From the NCBI GenBank assembly GCA_025757645.1, contig CP107216.1, positions 2,314,858 to 2,378,857 of the forward strand: a stretch of 64,000 bases of DNA. Reading direction: 5' to 3'. The notes beneath the pieces were generated by a model. That model was not told where the DNA came from. It searched no databases and was given only the letters and a program-made list of their open reading frames with translations. The position numbers were made by a program, and so were the translations under genes. Below, piece after piece: positions 24,762-32,995 of this stretch (position 1 is the stretch's first letter; the number at the start of each line of letters is the position of its first letter). This stretch comes from Clostridiales bacterium. Lineage in GTDB: Bacteria > Bacillota > Clostridia > Oscillospirales > Oscillospiraceae.

Positions 24762-25262
24762 TTACGCCGTCGCCCCAAGCCGGTTGTATGCGGTGCGCTC
24801 GCGGCCGTCTGCGTCAAAGACCTGGCTGCCGTACTTGCTGCGGATCTCGTTCATGCTGCGCTTGCCGCGGTAGTGTCCGCGCGCATCCTCCGGGTGCCGC
24901 CAGTACCACATCGTCTTGCTGCTGCTCCAGCGGCAACCGGCGGCTTTTAGCGCGTCCTTGTGTTGGCGCGTCTCGCCGCTGATCCAGAGCCACGAGCCGC
25001 AAAGCTCGACCGTAAGCCCGGGAAGCCCGAGCAACACGTCGAGGATCTCGCGGAATTCTTCGGCGGTCTCGGTGGTCTGGTGGTACTCGTCGGCGCTTGC
25101 GTTGTGCTGGCGCTTGAGCTGCTCAAACAGCGCGTCATGCTCGGCGTTGATCTCCTGCATGATCTCCGTGCTGCCGCCCATGTCGGGGTGATATTTCAGG
25201 GCCAAACGGCGATAGGCCGCTTTCAGCTCGTCGAGGGTGTGGATGTTGGTAAAGTATTTCAT
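24762..25262 (-). CDS. DnaJ-domain phage protein
   Basis: 166 residues. Residues 5-45 are a J domain: LDELKAAYRRLALKYHPDMG with the essential HPD motif, which stimulates a Hsp70 (host DnaK). There is no Gly/Phe region or zinc domain. The C-terminal half has RQHKDALKAAGCRWSSSKTMW followed by WRHP, a DUF5710-like module. A palindromic operator lies 24 bp upstream of its ATG. Role inferred: recruiting host DnaK for phage replication or assembly. Confidence 0.8.
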   Translation of the reverse strand: MKYFTNIHTLDELKAAYRRLALKYHPDMGGSTEIMQEINAEHDALFEQLKRQHNASADEYHQTTETAEEFREILDVLLGLPGLTVELCGSWLWISGETRQHKDALKAAGCRWSSSKTMWYWRHPEDARGHYRGKRSMNEIRSKYGSQVFDADGRERTAYNRLGATA

Positions 25263-25285
25263 GGTTGCTCTCCTTTCATGTGTGG

Positions 25286-25303
25286 CATACTAGCGTTAGT
25301 ATG
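25286..25303. promoter_or_regulatory. palindromic operator before the DnaJ-like gene
   Basis: CATACTAGCGTTAGTATG, two 7-bp arms around a 4-bp centre. A related site (15 of 18 positions) lies at 25554-25571 in the promoter of the upstream regulator gene. Confidence 0.6.
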
Positions 25304-25321
25304 TGTATTTTTAAGGGACGT

Positions 25322-25513
25322 TTAGCCCCTTAAAAAGTTTTCGATTGCTTCTAGTAAAACGCTCGCTTGTGATACGCCGCTATTATTGCATTTTGCTTTG
25401 AACGCTTCAACCGTTTCTTTGGGCAACTGCAAGTAGATACGGCCGTAAACCTTTTCGTTATACCGGCGTTTCACTTCCGTGCTGGTGGTGGTCTTTCTTG
25501 CCGCGAGGATCAT
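25322..25513 (-). CDS. ribbon-helix-helix-like regulator
   Basis: 63 residues. RIYLQLPKETVEAFKAKC gives the beta strand plus first helix, and SGVSQASVLLEAIENFL the second helix, of an Arc/MetJ-type DNA-binding dimer. The frame stays open to 25588, but the promoter at 25547-25575 lies in that part, so a start at 25513 is most likely; its AAAGGAG sits very close to the ATG. It probably represses its own promoter. Confidence 0.65.
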   Translation of the reverse strand: MILAARKTTTSTEVKRRYNEKVYGRIYLQLPKETVEAFKAKCNNSGVSQASVLLEAIENFLRG

Positions 25514-25546
25514 CTCCTTTCGCTGCCGTTCCCCGGCTGCATTTAC

Positions 25547-25575
25547 AAGATAGCATACTTGCGTTACCATGTCAA
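25547..25575 (-). promoter_or_regulatory. promoter with embedded operator
   Basis: Minus strand TTGACA (25575-25570), exactly 17 nt, then TATCTT (25552-25547) with an upstream TGC. The palindrome-like site 25554-25571 occupies the whole spacer, the classic position for repression. Confidence 0.7.
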
Positions 25576-25680
25576 GCCCTTTTTGCAAAAATTTTTTTGT
25601 GCGGGCGCTCTCTCCCTCTATACTCTCCTTTTCTTTCCTTTGGTCGTTGAATGTCTCGCGGGTATGGAATAGATATTTAA

Positions 25681-25746
25681 ATAGCTATGGCATAGCTGTG
25701 TAATAGCTATGACATAGCTGTGTAATAGCTATTACTTAGCTATGTA
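25681..25746. repeat. three tandem 22-bp iteron-like repeats
   Basis: Copies at 25681-25702, 25703-25724 and 25725-25746. Each starts with the palindrome ATAGCTAT and contains a second TAGCT(G/A)TGTA half. The first two differ at one base; the third is more diverged. The spacing, two helical turns, suits side-by-side protein binding. Confidence 0.75.
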
Positions 25747-25829
25747 AATACCCCCCCTATAGTCCCCCCCTCTTTGCGCGGGGCGTTGTCCTGGCTGTGT
25801 GCCGGTGATGCTGCGCAATGATGCGATGA

Positions 25830-25862
25830 TATGATGATGGTATGATGATGGTATGATGATGG
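25830..25862. repeat. three 11-bp tandem repeats
   Basis: TATGATGATGG is repeated three times without gaps, followed by a partial TATGAT. Function unknown. Confidence 0.7.
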
Positions 25863-26060
25863 TATGATCCCATTATCCCGTACAAAATTCGCGTTGTGGC
25901 ATCGGATAAAAAAATTGTGGGGCTTGCTGTGGCTGGTTTTGTGGCGGCGATCTGGTGCATACTGATGCACTTTTCGTGACCGTTTTCGGTGCTGCATACT
26001 ATGCATATTCATGCAGTTTCGCAAAAAGCTAGTATTTTCAATGGCTTCATCAATTTGTAA

Positions 26061-26088
26061 ATTCGGCATAACCTACATTTTGCCGAAT
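26061..26088. repeat. inverted repeat
   Basis: ATTCGGCA and TGCCGAAT are separated by 12 nt. Could be a binding site or small hairpin; no T run follows. Confidence 0.5.
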
Positions 26089-26499
26089 AACTCATAGATT
26101 TTACGGTGCTTCTGCATTGCTCGGCTGGTAGTTTATGCAGTTCATGCGCAGTGTATGCAGTGTCATGCAGCAATGCCAATCGGCGCCCTGGCGCGCGGCC
26201 AATCATCCACGGCGCGCGCTGGTGTGTGGGCGCTGTTTTGCTCAGCGTTTCCGGGTGTGCCCCCTCCCCCCCCTCCCCCCCCGGGGTGCCGGAAAAGCGG
26301 GACGGCTCTCAGGCGACAGCCCATGCGTTACGACACACAGCCTTTTGAGACTTCCCGCCAAACATTGCCCCATTCAACATTCAACCCGCTACGTTTCCCG
26401 CGTCTTTACAATCGTGCGCGCCAATCGAAGAAGAACCCCGTCAAGGTATTTCATACATTATCTGGTTGACGTGCATTTAGTTTTTTCGACGTTTGATGC

Positions 26500-26505
26500 T
26501 ATACT
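26500..26505 (+). promoter_or_regulatory. extended -10 of the late operon promoter
   Basis: TGCTATACT is an extended -10 about 20 nt before the terminase gene. The -35 region (around TTAGTT 26477-26482) is poor, which fits dependence on another factor such as the phage sigma protein. Confidence 0.5.
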
Positions 26506-26525
26506 ATAAGCGATGGGGTGATTCT

Positions 26526-26915
26526 ATGGCAAGACCGCGCAAAATCAAAACCGCCGAAGAGCTTGGCGTTCTGATCGACGAGTTTATCATGCAGTGCGAG
26601 GACGGGAAACAGTACATGGACGACTATGCACTGATGAAGTATCTCGGCATTGCGCCGCGTACACTCGCGCGATGGCGGGCAAACGAGGGCGGGGAATATG
26701 ACGGATATGGAGAGCAGCTCGAGAAGCTGGTCGCATACCGGGAAGCGGTCTATGCGCGCATGGTGGCTGAAAACCCGAAGGGCAGCGGCGGGATCATCTT
26801 CCTGCTCAAGCAGCCGAAAAACGGCGGGTACATCGACAAGCCTGTAATCGACGTTCACGCGCAGGAGCTGACGATCAAGACAGACGGGATCGGCGGCGAC
26901 AGTGCTTTCAAGTAA
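26526..26915 (+). CDS. terminase small subunit-like protein
   Basis: 129 residues. The N-terminal part (RPRKIKTAEELGVLIDEFI, then DDYALMKYLGIAPRTLARW) is a DNA-binding HTH, and the C-terminus ends DKPVIDVHAQELTIKTDGIG as in small terminases, which recognise pac/cos DNA. ATG 26526 follows GGGGTG and lies about 14 nt after the predicted start of transcription. First gene of the late operon, though a non-coding stretch and two genes separate it from TerL. Confidence 0.75.
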   Translation: MARPRKIKTAEELGVLIDEFIMQCEDGKQYMDDYALMKYLGIAPRTLARWRANEGGEYDGYGEQLEKLVAYREAVYARMVAENPKGSGGIIFLLKQPKNGGYIDKPVIDVHAQELTIKTDGIGGDSAFK

Positions 26916-27429
26916 CGCTTGCAAATGCACAACAAACACGCTTAATCCAACAAGCCGAATGCGGGCGCAGGATACGCGCTGCGGCTAAGTGCTTGCTGTT
27001 CGCGTTTGCGAACGATGCCCATCCGTGCCGGAAAAAGGGCGGCCTCCTGTGGCCGTTATTACCTTCCCAAAACCTATTACGGTACGGAGCAACTGTGAAC
27101 CCGGCACTATCCGGGAATCAAGCGTCGGAAGCGACGGTAAACACTGCTGCGGCGGCGAGTGGCCTAAGCGTTTCATCTCCTTTCCGCTGAAATCCTGTGC
27201 AAGTCAGGATGCCGCAGCTTCCCTTTCTACGGCAGCTTTCCAAAAGGGACGCGCCCGGTGCAAGTCCGGGGGCTGCCGCCAAGACCAGACGACCGGATTG
27301 ACCGGAGCGTGAAAAACCGGCAGAAAGCCGCTTTCCTGCTGCAGCGGGATGCGGGCGCGCTGAGCTGCTGCTCGGAATTGGTTTATAAGCGAGGCGCGCG
27401 ACAACCGTGTAACGAATGAGGTGAAGCGT
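26916..27429 (+). ncRNA. 514-nt non-coding stretch, possible structured RNA
   Basis: No gene is supported between TerS and the phosphoesterase. The RNA can form ATCCTG/CAGGAT (27192-27210) and CCCGG/CCGGG (27254-27270), both closing the same 7-nt loop TGCAAGT. GGTGCAAGTCC (27257-27267), preceded by AAAAGGGA and followed by GGCTGCCGCC, resembles the P5-L5/P6 part of cobalamin riboswitches. The rest of that fold, including the CACTG-type junction, is not seen. Treat as an unassigned structured RNA. Confidence 0.35.
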
Positions 27430-28212
27430 TTGCACGTTATCCGTGTGGAGCTGCCGAAGCAGCAAAACGAAATCGAAGTGCACGTCATTGCGGACGTACA
27501 TCTTTCTGACCCGAACTGCGATATTCGCGGCGTGCAAAAGCGCGTGGCGGACATTGCGGCAAAGGATAACGCCTATGCAATTCTTGCGGGCGACCTGATC
27601 GACAATGCGACGCGAAGCAGCATCGGCGACATCTACAGCACGCAGTTGTCCCCAATGGAGCAGATCAAGCTTGCAAACAAGACGTTTGCTCCGCTCAAGG
27701 GGCGCATCCTGTGCGCTGTTCCCGGCAACCACGAAGAGCGGACATATCGTGCAGACGGCATCGACATTACATGGCTGATTGCAAACGAGCTGGGCGCTGG
27801 CGACAGATATGCACCGGACGCCGCGCTTGTGTTTGTTTCGCTGGGCGAAAACTCGCGGAGAAAGAGCGAGGGACGGCAGACAACGTACTCCATCTACGTC
27901 AACCACGGAAACGGCGGTGGGCGCAAGATCGGCGGCAAGATCAACCGGCTTGCGGACTATGCGCAGATCGTCGATGCAGACGTTTATGTTTGCGGGCACA
28001 CGCACTCCCCCGCCGTGTTTAAGGATTGTTTCTTCCGGGCAAATGCTTCTACGAGGAGCGCGGAGCCGGTTGAACGATTGTTTGTTAACACTGCGGCTGC
28101 GCTGGACTACGGCGGCGGCTACGGTGTGCGGATGGGCTATCAACCGGCGAGCAAGGCCGCGCCTGTCATTTACCTTGATGGGTGGCGGAAAAATGCCGGG
28201 GCTGCAATGTGA
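27430..28212 (+). CDS. calcineurin-like metallophosphoesterase
   Basis: 260 residues with all metal motifs in order: ADVHLSD (D-x-H), GDLIDN (G-D), GNHEE, VNHGNGG and GHTHSP. It hydrolyses phosphodiesters, perhaps DNA or nucleotides; the substrate is unknown. A TTG start at 27430, 6 nt after GAGGTG, is preferred; a GTG at 27421 overlaps that site. It lies between TerS and TerL, an uncommon position. Confidence 0.85.
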   Translation: MHVIRVELPKQQNEIEVHVIADVHLSDPNCDIRGVQKRVADIAAKDNAYAILAGDLIDNATRSSIGDIYSTQLSPMEQIKLANKTFAPLKGRILCAVPGNHEERTYRADGIDITWLIANELGAGDRYAPDAALVFVSLGENSRRKSEGRQTTYSIYVNHGNGGGRKIGGKINRLADYAQIVDADVYVCGHTHSPAVFKDCFFRANASTRSAEPVERLFVNTAAALDYGGGYGVRMGYQPASKAAPVIYLDGWRKNAGAAM

Positions 28213-28221
28213 AGGTACCCT

Positions 28222-28365
28222 ATGCAGAAAAATGAAACTCTCCTCCTGGCGATTCTGGACATTATCGGCCGCGGGAATACCGCCGAGGTAAAGCAAACGA
28301 AAGACGGCGTGCTTGTGCTGGAAGTAAAGCGCAAGGTCGCCTTTCGGGAAACAGAAACAGAATAA
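28222..28365 (+). CDS. hypothetical small protein
   Basis: 47 residues, MQKNETLLLAILDIIGRGN at the start and VLVLEVKRKVAFRETETE at the end. GAAGG precedes ATG by 6 nt, and it starts 9 bp after the phosphoesterase, so it is probably translated. No family recognised. Confidence 0.6.
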   Translation: MQKNETLLLAILDIIGRGNTAEVKQTKDGVLVLEVKRKVAFRETETE

Positions 28366-28401
28366 CGACGTGCCCGGAAACGGCCGGGCATAAGAGCTGA
28401 A

Positions 28402-28437
28402 CGGAGCTGACTGCGGAATGCAGTTGGCTCCGTTTCT
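28402..28437 (+). terminator. hairpin before terminase gene
   Basis: GGAGCTGACTGC and GCAGTTGGCTCC pair with two wobble pairs and are followed by TTTCTG. A weak terminator or RNA-processing site ahead of TerL. Confidence 0.35.
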
Positions 28438-28455
28438 GCATTTACGGAGGATGCC

Positions 28456-29865
28456 ATGCCGAAGCAGAAGCGAAGCACGCAGACAAATTTCACATGGGAT
28501 CCGGGGCACGCAAACGAGAAGCAGCTTCTGTTTTATCAGAGCCGAACGATGTACACGGCCTACGGCGGCGCGCGAGGCGGCGGCAAGACGCACGCTGTGC
28601 GCATCAAGGCAGTAGGCGGCGCGTTTACATGGCCGGGCATCCGCATCCTCATCGTGCGAAAGACATACCCGGAGCTGCAGTCGAACCACATCGAACCGAT
28701 TCTGAAGATGGTGCCGCAGGAGCTGACAAGCTACAACGGCACACTGCACACGCTGTACTTTCAAAACGGCTCGACCATCCATTTCGGCCATTGGAGCGGC
28801 ATTACGTCCGAAAGCGAATACCAGGGTCAGGAATACGACTGGATCTTCATGGACGAGGCTACGCAGTTTACAGAGCGCGAATTTCGCTTTCTCGGCGGCT
28901 GCCTGCGTGGCGTCAACGAGATCCCGAAGCGCTTTTACCTGACGTGCAACCCCGGCGGCGTCGGGCACAGATGGGTCAAGCGCCTGTTTATCGACCGAAA
29001 TTTCAAGACAGATTCCGACAACCCAGAGGAGAACGAGAACCCGGACGATTACAGCTTCATTTTCGCAACGGTCGAGGACAACAAAGACCTGCTGGAATCC
29101 TCTCCGGGCTATCTGCAGGCGCTCTCTCAGCTGCCTGAGAACATCCGCAAAGCGCACCGATACGGCGACTGGGACGCACTGTGCGGCACGTATTTCCCGG
29201 AATTCAGCAAGGCGACGCACACCTGCAAGCCGTTCCAGATCCCAAAACACTGGAAGCGATACAGGGCGCTCGACTACGGTCTGGATATGCTTGCCGTCGG
29301 CTGGTACGCGGTGGACGAAAACGGGCACTCGTACATGTACCGCGAGCTTGTGCAGCCGGGGCTGATCGTGCAGGATGCGGCAAAGCAGATCCTCGACATG
29401 ACGATGCCGGACGAGCACATCGAGATCACCTTTGCCCCGCCGGACATCTGGTCGCGCCAGAAGGACACCGGCAAGACGATGGCAGAGGTGTTTATGCAAT
29501 GCGGCGTGCCCATCGTGCGGGCAAGCAACAACCGCGTGCAGGGTTTCCTGCAAGTGAAGGAAGCACTCGCAAATATGCCGGACGGAAAACCGGGGCTTGT
29601 ACTTTTCCAGACCTGCGAACGGACGATCGGAGACCTCGAGGACATTCAGGCGGACGAGCGCAACCCGAACGACTGCGCCAAAGAGCCGCACGAGATCACG
29701 CACACGGTCGATTCCGTGCGCTATTACTGCGTATCGAGAACAATGCGCGCGGACGCAAAAGACGCGAACCCGTCGGAGATCATCTACGAGGACGAGGACG
29801 CGCAGGAGGGCTACGAGGAATTCATGACCGGAGACGCACCGTCTGCCGGATATATCAGCTATTAG
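28456..29865 (+). CDS. phage terminase large subunit
   Basis: 469 residues. ATPase: Walker A GGARGGGKT (37-45), Walker B WIFMDEA (129-135), coupling motif YLTCNPGG. Nuclease: RALDYGLD (first Asp about 273) and HTVDSVRYY near the C-terminus. It pumps DNA into the procapsid and cuts it. Full length. ATG 28456 follows GGAGGATGCC. Confidence 0.95.
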   Translation: MPKQKRSTQTNFTWDPGHANEKQLLFYQSRTMYTAYGGARGGGKTHAVRIKAVGGAFTWPGIRILIVRKTYPELQSNHIEPILKMVPQELTSYNGTLHTLYFQNGSTIHFGHWSGITSESEYQGQEYDWIFMDEATQFTEREFRFLGGCLRGVNEIPKRFYLTCNPGGVGHRWVKRLFIDRNFKTDSDNPEENENPDDYSFIFATVEDNKDLLESSPGYLQALSQLPENIRKAHRYGDWDALCGTYFPEFSKATHTCKPFQIPKHWKRYRALDYGLDMLAVGWYAVDENGHSYMYRELVQPGLIVQDAAKQILDMTMPDEHIEITFAPPDIWSRQKDTGKTMAEVFMQCGVPIVRASNNRVQGFLQVKEALANMPDGKPGLVLFQTCERTIGDLEDIQADERNPNDCAKEPHEITHTVDSVRYYCVSRTMRADAKDANPSEIIYEDEDAQEGYEEFMTGDAPSAGYISY

Positions 29866-29874
29866 GAGGAAGAC

Positions 29875-30219
29875 ATGAACACTATCAGTTTGATCGGCCT
29901 ACTGGTGATCGCGGCGTGCTTTGTGCTGACGATGGCAAGCTTGCGGCGCTGGGACGACGAGCTGCGGGCATTTCAGGACGCGACGATGGACATGCTGGCA
30001 GATACGTCGCTCGACGTATCGCAGCTACAAAAGCGCGTAGAGGCACTGGAAGAGACTGCGGCCGCACTGTGCGAGCGTGCGGACAAGCTCGACGAAGACC
30101 ACGCTGAACAGGTGGAACAGGCGCTGCAGATGGCGCAGGACTTCTCCAACGGGGTGTCCAACCTCATGAACTACAGCTACCTGATGGCCGGAAAAAAGGA
30201 CGTGAGTGACGATGCCTGA
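29875..30219 (+). CDS. small membrane protein with coiled coil
   Basis: 114 residues: one membrane segment (ISLIGLLVIAACFVLTMA, residues 4-21), then a long helical part (LQKRVEALEETAAALCERAD). AGGAGG precedes ATG. It lies between terminase and portal; role unknown. Confidence 0.7.
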   Translation: MNTISLIGLLVIAACFVLTMASLRRWDDELRAFQDATMDMLADTSLDVSQLQKRVEALEETAAALCERADKLDEDHAEQVEQALQMAQDFSNGVSNLMNYSYLMAGKKDVSDDA

Positions 30220-31921
30220 CGAGTTTGGCAAGAAGATCACGCCGGAGCAGGTACAGGCAGAGTACCAGAAAATGCTCGGCTACAACACTGCTGTCAACCT
30301 CGACGAGACGGTGCGCGCCAACGAGAACTTCTTCATTGGCAAGCAATGGGAGGGCGTGGACGCGAAGGGTCTGCCGACGCCGGTATACAACTTCCTGAAA
30401 CAGGTCGTTTTGTTTTCCGTTGCGAACATCACGACCGACAATATCAAGATGCAGGCTACTCCGCTTGCGTGCGAGCGCACGCCGGAGGACGTGGAACGTG
30501 TCGCGGAGATCGTCAACAAGGAGTTTGACCGGCTGTTTGAATTCAACCGCGTGCCGAACCTTGTGCGCGAGTATATGCGAAACGCCGCCGTGGACGGTGA
30601 TAGCTGCCTGTTCACGTTCTGGGACGACACGGTAGATGCCGGATTCGGCCTGCGCGGCGGCATCCGTACGGAGATCGTGGACAATATGCGCGTCGGCTTC
30701 GGTAACACAGCGTGCCGTGACCCGCAGAAGCAGCCATACATCCTCATCGAACGGCGAGAAATGACGAAGGAGCTGTGCAGAGCAGCGCAGGAGGCCGGAA
30801 ATCCGCACTGGAACGACATTCAGCCGGATACCGAGAGCCACAACACTGACAGCTACAAAAACAGCTCAGAGCGCAGTACGGTGCTGCTGCGGATGTGGAA
30901 GGAACGCAAGACCGGCACGGTGTGGGCATGCGAAGTCTCCGGGCGCGTCATGCTGCGCGAGCCGTGGGACATGGGGCTGCGGCTCTACCCGGTGACGTGG
31001 ATCAACTGGGACTACATTCCCGACAGCTATCATGGTCAGGCGCTCGTGACCGGCCTGATCCCAAACCAGATCTTTGTCAACAAGCTGTTTGCCATGTCCA
31101 TGATCTCGCTGATGACGAGCGCGTTTCCGCGAACGGTCTACGACAAGACGCGCATCCCGAAGTGGAATAACGCTGTCGGCGCTGCGATCGGCGTCAACGG
31201 CGGCGACGTGTCCGGCGTGGCAAAGATCATCGACCCGGCACAGATCAGCCCGCAGATCGCGCAGTTTATCCAGACGAGCGTGGACTATACGCGGCAGTTT
31301 CTCGGCGCGACGAGTGCGGCGCTTGGCGAGACGCGGCCGGACAACACGTCGGCCATTATCGCCCTGCAGCGCGCTGCCAGTATCCCGTCGGAGATCACGA
31401 AGCAGAACCTCTACAAATCCATTGAAGATCTGGGGCGCATCTATCTGGACTTCATGGCGGCGTACTACGGGGAACGCAAAGTGCAGGTGTCTATGCCGGA
31501 CGTAGGCTCGGACATTCTTGCATTTGCTGGGAAAGACCCGGAGGAGCTGGAAACCGTGCTGTTCGACTACGGCATTCTGAACGATATGCCGATGGCGCTG
31601 AAACTTGACGTTGGCGCAAGCTCGTACTGGTCGGAGATGGCGTCGGTGCAGACGCTGGATAACCTGCTGATGCAGGACAAGATCACGATTGAGGAATACC
31701 TTGAGCGCATCCCGGACGGCTACATCCCGAAGCGGCAGGAACTGATCGCCTCGCGCAAGCAGGCGGCACAGCAGCAGATGATGCAGCCGGAGGGCCCGAG
31801 CACAGGCGGCACGCCGGAGACCGGCGCTCTGGTCGATATCGGCCAGAAGACGCCCATTCGCGGCGGCGGCGGCTTCGGTGACTTGCAGCGCAAGGTCATG
31901 CAGACCGGAACGGCCGAATAA
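30212..31921 (+). CDS. phage portal protein (P22-like)
   Basis: 569 residues. The start resembles P22-type portals (FGKKITPEQVQAEYQ), with NFFIGKQWEG, then WDYIPDSYHGQAL and VDYTRQFLGATSAALGE (portal stem region). It forms the dodecameric DNA channel of the head. Start choice: ATG 30212 or GTG 30206 two codons earlier; the GTG is better spaced from AAGGA. It overlaps the previous gene by 8 bp. Confidence 0.9.
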   Translation: MPDEFGKKITPEQVQAEYQKMLGYNTAVNLDETVRANENFFIGKQWEGVDAKGLPTPVYNFLKQVVLFSVANITTDNIKMQATPLACERTPEDVERVAEIVNKEFDRLFEFNRVPNLVREYMRNAAVDGDSCLFTFWDDTVDAGFGLRGGIRTEIVDNMRVGFGNTACRDPQKQPYILIERREMTKELCRAAQEAGNPHWNDIQPDTESHNTDSYKNSSERSTVLLRMWKERKTGTVWACEVSGRVMLREPWDMGLRLYPVTWINWDYIPDSYHGQALVTGLIPNQIFVNKLFAMSMISLMTSAFPRTVYDKTRIPKWNNAVGAAIGVNGGDVSGVAKIIDPAQISPQIAQFIQTSVDYTRQFLGATSAALGETRPDNTSAIIALQRAASIPSEITKQNLYKSIEDLGRIYLDFMAAYYGERKVQVSMPDVGSDILAFAGKDPEELETVLFDYGILNDMPMALKLDVGASSYWSEMASVQTLDNLLMQDKITIEEYLERIPDGYIPKRQELIASRKQAAQQQMMQPEGPSTGGTPETGALVDIGQKTPIRGGGGFGDLQRKVMQTGTAE

Positions 31922-32032
31922 CGAACGCTCGGCGGAAAACCGCCTTGCAAATACATTACCGGATAAATTTCAACACGTGGCGCCGACCATAGCGCCGCAC
32001 CCGCCGACCATAGCGGGAGAAGGGATTTTGAC
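31922..32032. other. spacer with 14-bp direct repeat
   Basis: CGCCGACCATAGCG occurs at 31981-31994 and 32002-32015. No gene. It lies just before the scaffold gene; it could affect mRNA processing or protein binding. Confidence 0.45.
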
Positions 32033-32932
32033 ATGGCAGACGACATGAACACCGCCTTTACGGCGGACGCAGACGATTGGAGCGACATCACGGCGGATAG
32101 CTTTGCCGACGTTGAGGACGACGCGCAGGGCGCGCCGGACACGGAGCCGCAGGGCAACGACGCCGCGCCGGAGATCGAACAGAACGACGGTGGGCAGGAT
32201 GCAGATGCCGCACAGCCGGGCGAGAACGAGGAGCAGCAGGCGCAGACAGACGGCCAACTGTTTGAGCTAAAGCACCTCGGCGAGACGAAAAATGTCAACC
32301 GGGACGAGGTCGTAACGCTTGCTCAGAAGGGCATGGACTACGACCGCGTGACCGAGAAAAACACGCAACTGGAAACCCAGGTGTCCGAACAGAAACAGCA
32401 ACTGGCGACGCTCACGGAACACGAGAACGCGCTGCAGGAGCTGGCAAATCAGAGCGGCACAACCGTCGAGGAGCTTGTGGAAAACATGCTCATTGCCGTT
32501 ACCAAGAGTAAATACGGCATCGACGACGACGGCATGGCGCTCGAGCGCGTAAAGCTCGACAGAGAGCGCCGCGCGCTCGATCAGGAACGGGCAGCACTGG
32601 CACCCCAGAAGCAGGAGCAGGAGCAGCAGGCAGCGAACGAGAAATGGCGCGGCGAGTGCTTTGACGCATTTGCAAAAGCCTATCCCGACGTTGACCCGGC
32701 CTCCATTCCGAACGGCGTGTGGGAAGCCTTTAACCGCGGTGAAACGCTGGTTTCGGCCTACGCAAGAGAACGCAACAAGGCGCTGGAGGCAGAGATCGCG
32801 CGCATGAAATCCGAGCAGGCGACGCGCGACCGGAACGCGGCGAACGCCGCGAGAAGCACCGGTAGCCAGAGCAGTGCCGGGAAGACCGGCAGCGACGAAG
32901 CGTTTGACGCGCTGTGGTACGACGGCAACTGA
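32033..32932 (+). CDS. phage scaffold protein
   Basis: 299 residues, acidic and helical: an Asp/Glu/Gln-rich N-terminus (residues 1-75), a coiled-coil middle (RVTEKNTQLETQVSEQKQQL), and a C-terminus ending DEAFDALWYDGN. The position between portal and capsid and the composition fit a scaffold that shapes the procapsid. AGAAGGG precedes ATG. Confidence 0.8.
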   Translation: MADDMNTAFTADADDWSDITADSFADVEDDAQGAPDTEPQGNDAAPEIEQNDGGQDADAAQPGENEEQQAQTDGQLFELKHLGETKNVNRDEVVTLAQKGMDYDRVTEKNTQLETQVSEQKQQLATLTEHENALQELANQSGTTVEELVENMLIAVTKSKYGIDDDGMALERVKLDRERRALDQERAALAPQKQEQEQQAANEKWRGECFDAFAKAYPDVDPASIPNGVWEAFNRGETLVSAYARERNKALEAEIARMKSEQATRDRNAANAARSTGSQSSAGKTGSDEAFDALWYDGN

Positions 32933-32995
32933 CCACGTGAACATAGGGCTTGCCTCCGCCTGAAATTCTGAATTTTTAAGTGAGGTAATCACATA

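Larger units (their letters stand above)
25589..26525. other. 0.9-kb non-coding region with iteron-like repeats
   Basis: No convincing gene. It separates the leftward left-arm genes from the rightward late operon. It contains three 22-bp direct repeats (25681-25746), three 11-bp repeats (25830-25862), an 8-bp-arm hairpin (26061-26088), a TATGCAGT-rich stretch (26134-26170), a run of C (26265-26282) and the late promoter. It is a good candidate for a replication origin or major control region. Confidence 0.5.

Noticed and set aside
25740..26069. 109-codon minus-strand frame in the repeat-rich region
   Set aside because: It crosses simple tandem repeats (His/Ser runs), has no good ribosome-binding site and no family match.
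26916..27429. Group II intron or IS200/OMEGA-type RNA
   Set aside because: No reverse transcriptase, IscB/TnpB gene or intron boundary motifs; only the TGCAAGT hairpins are suggestive.
27118..29703. 861-codon minus-strand frame
   Set aside because: Antisense to the phosphoesterase and terminase genes, which have intact motifs; no ribosome-binding site or family match.
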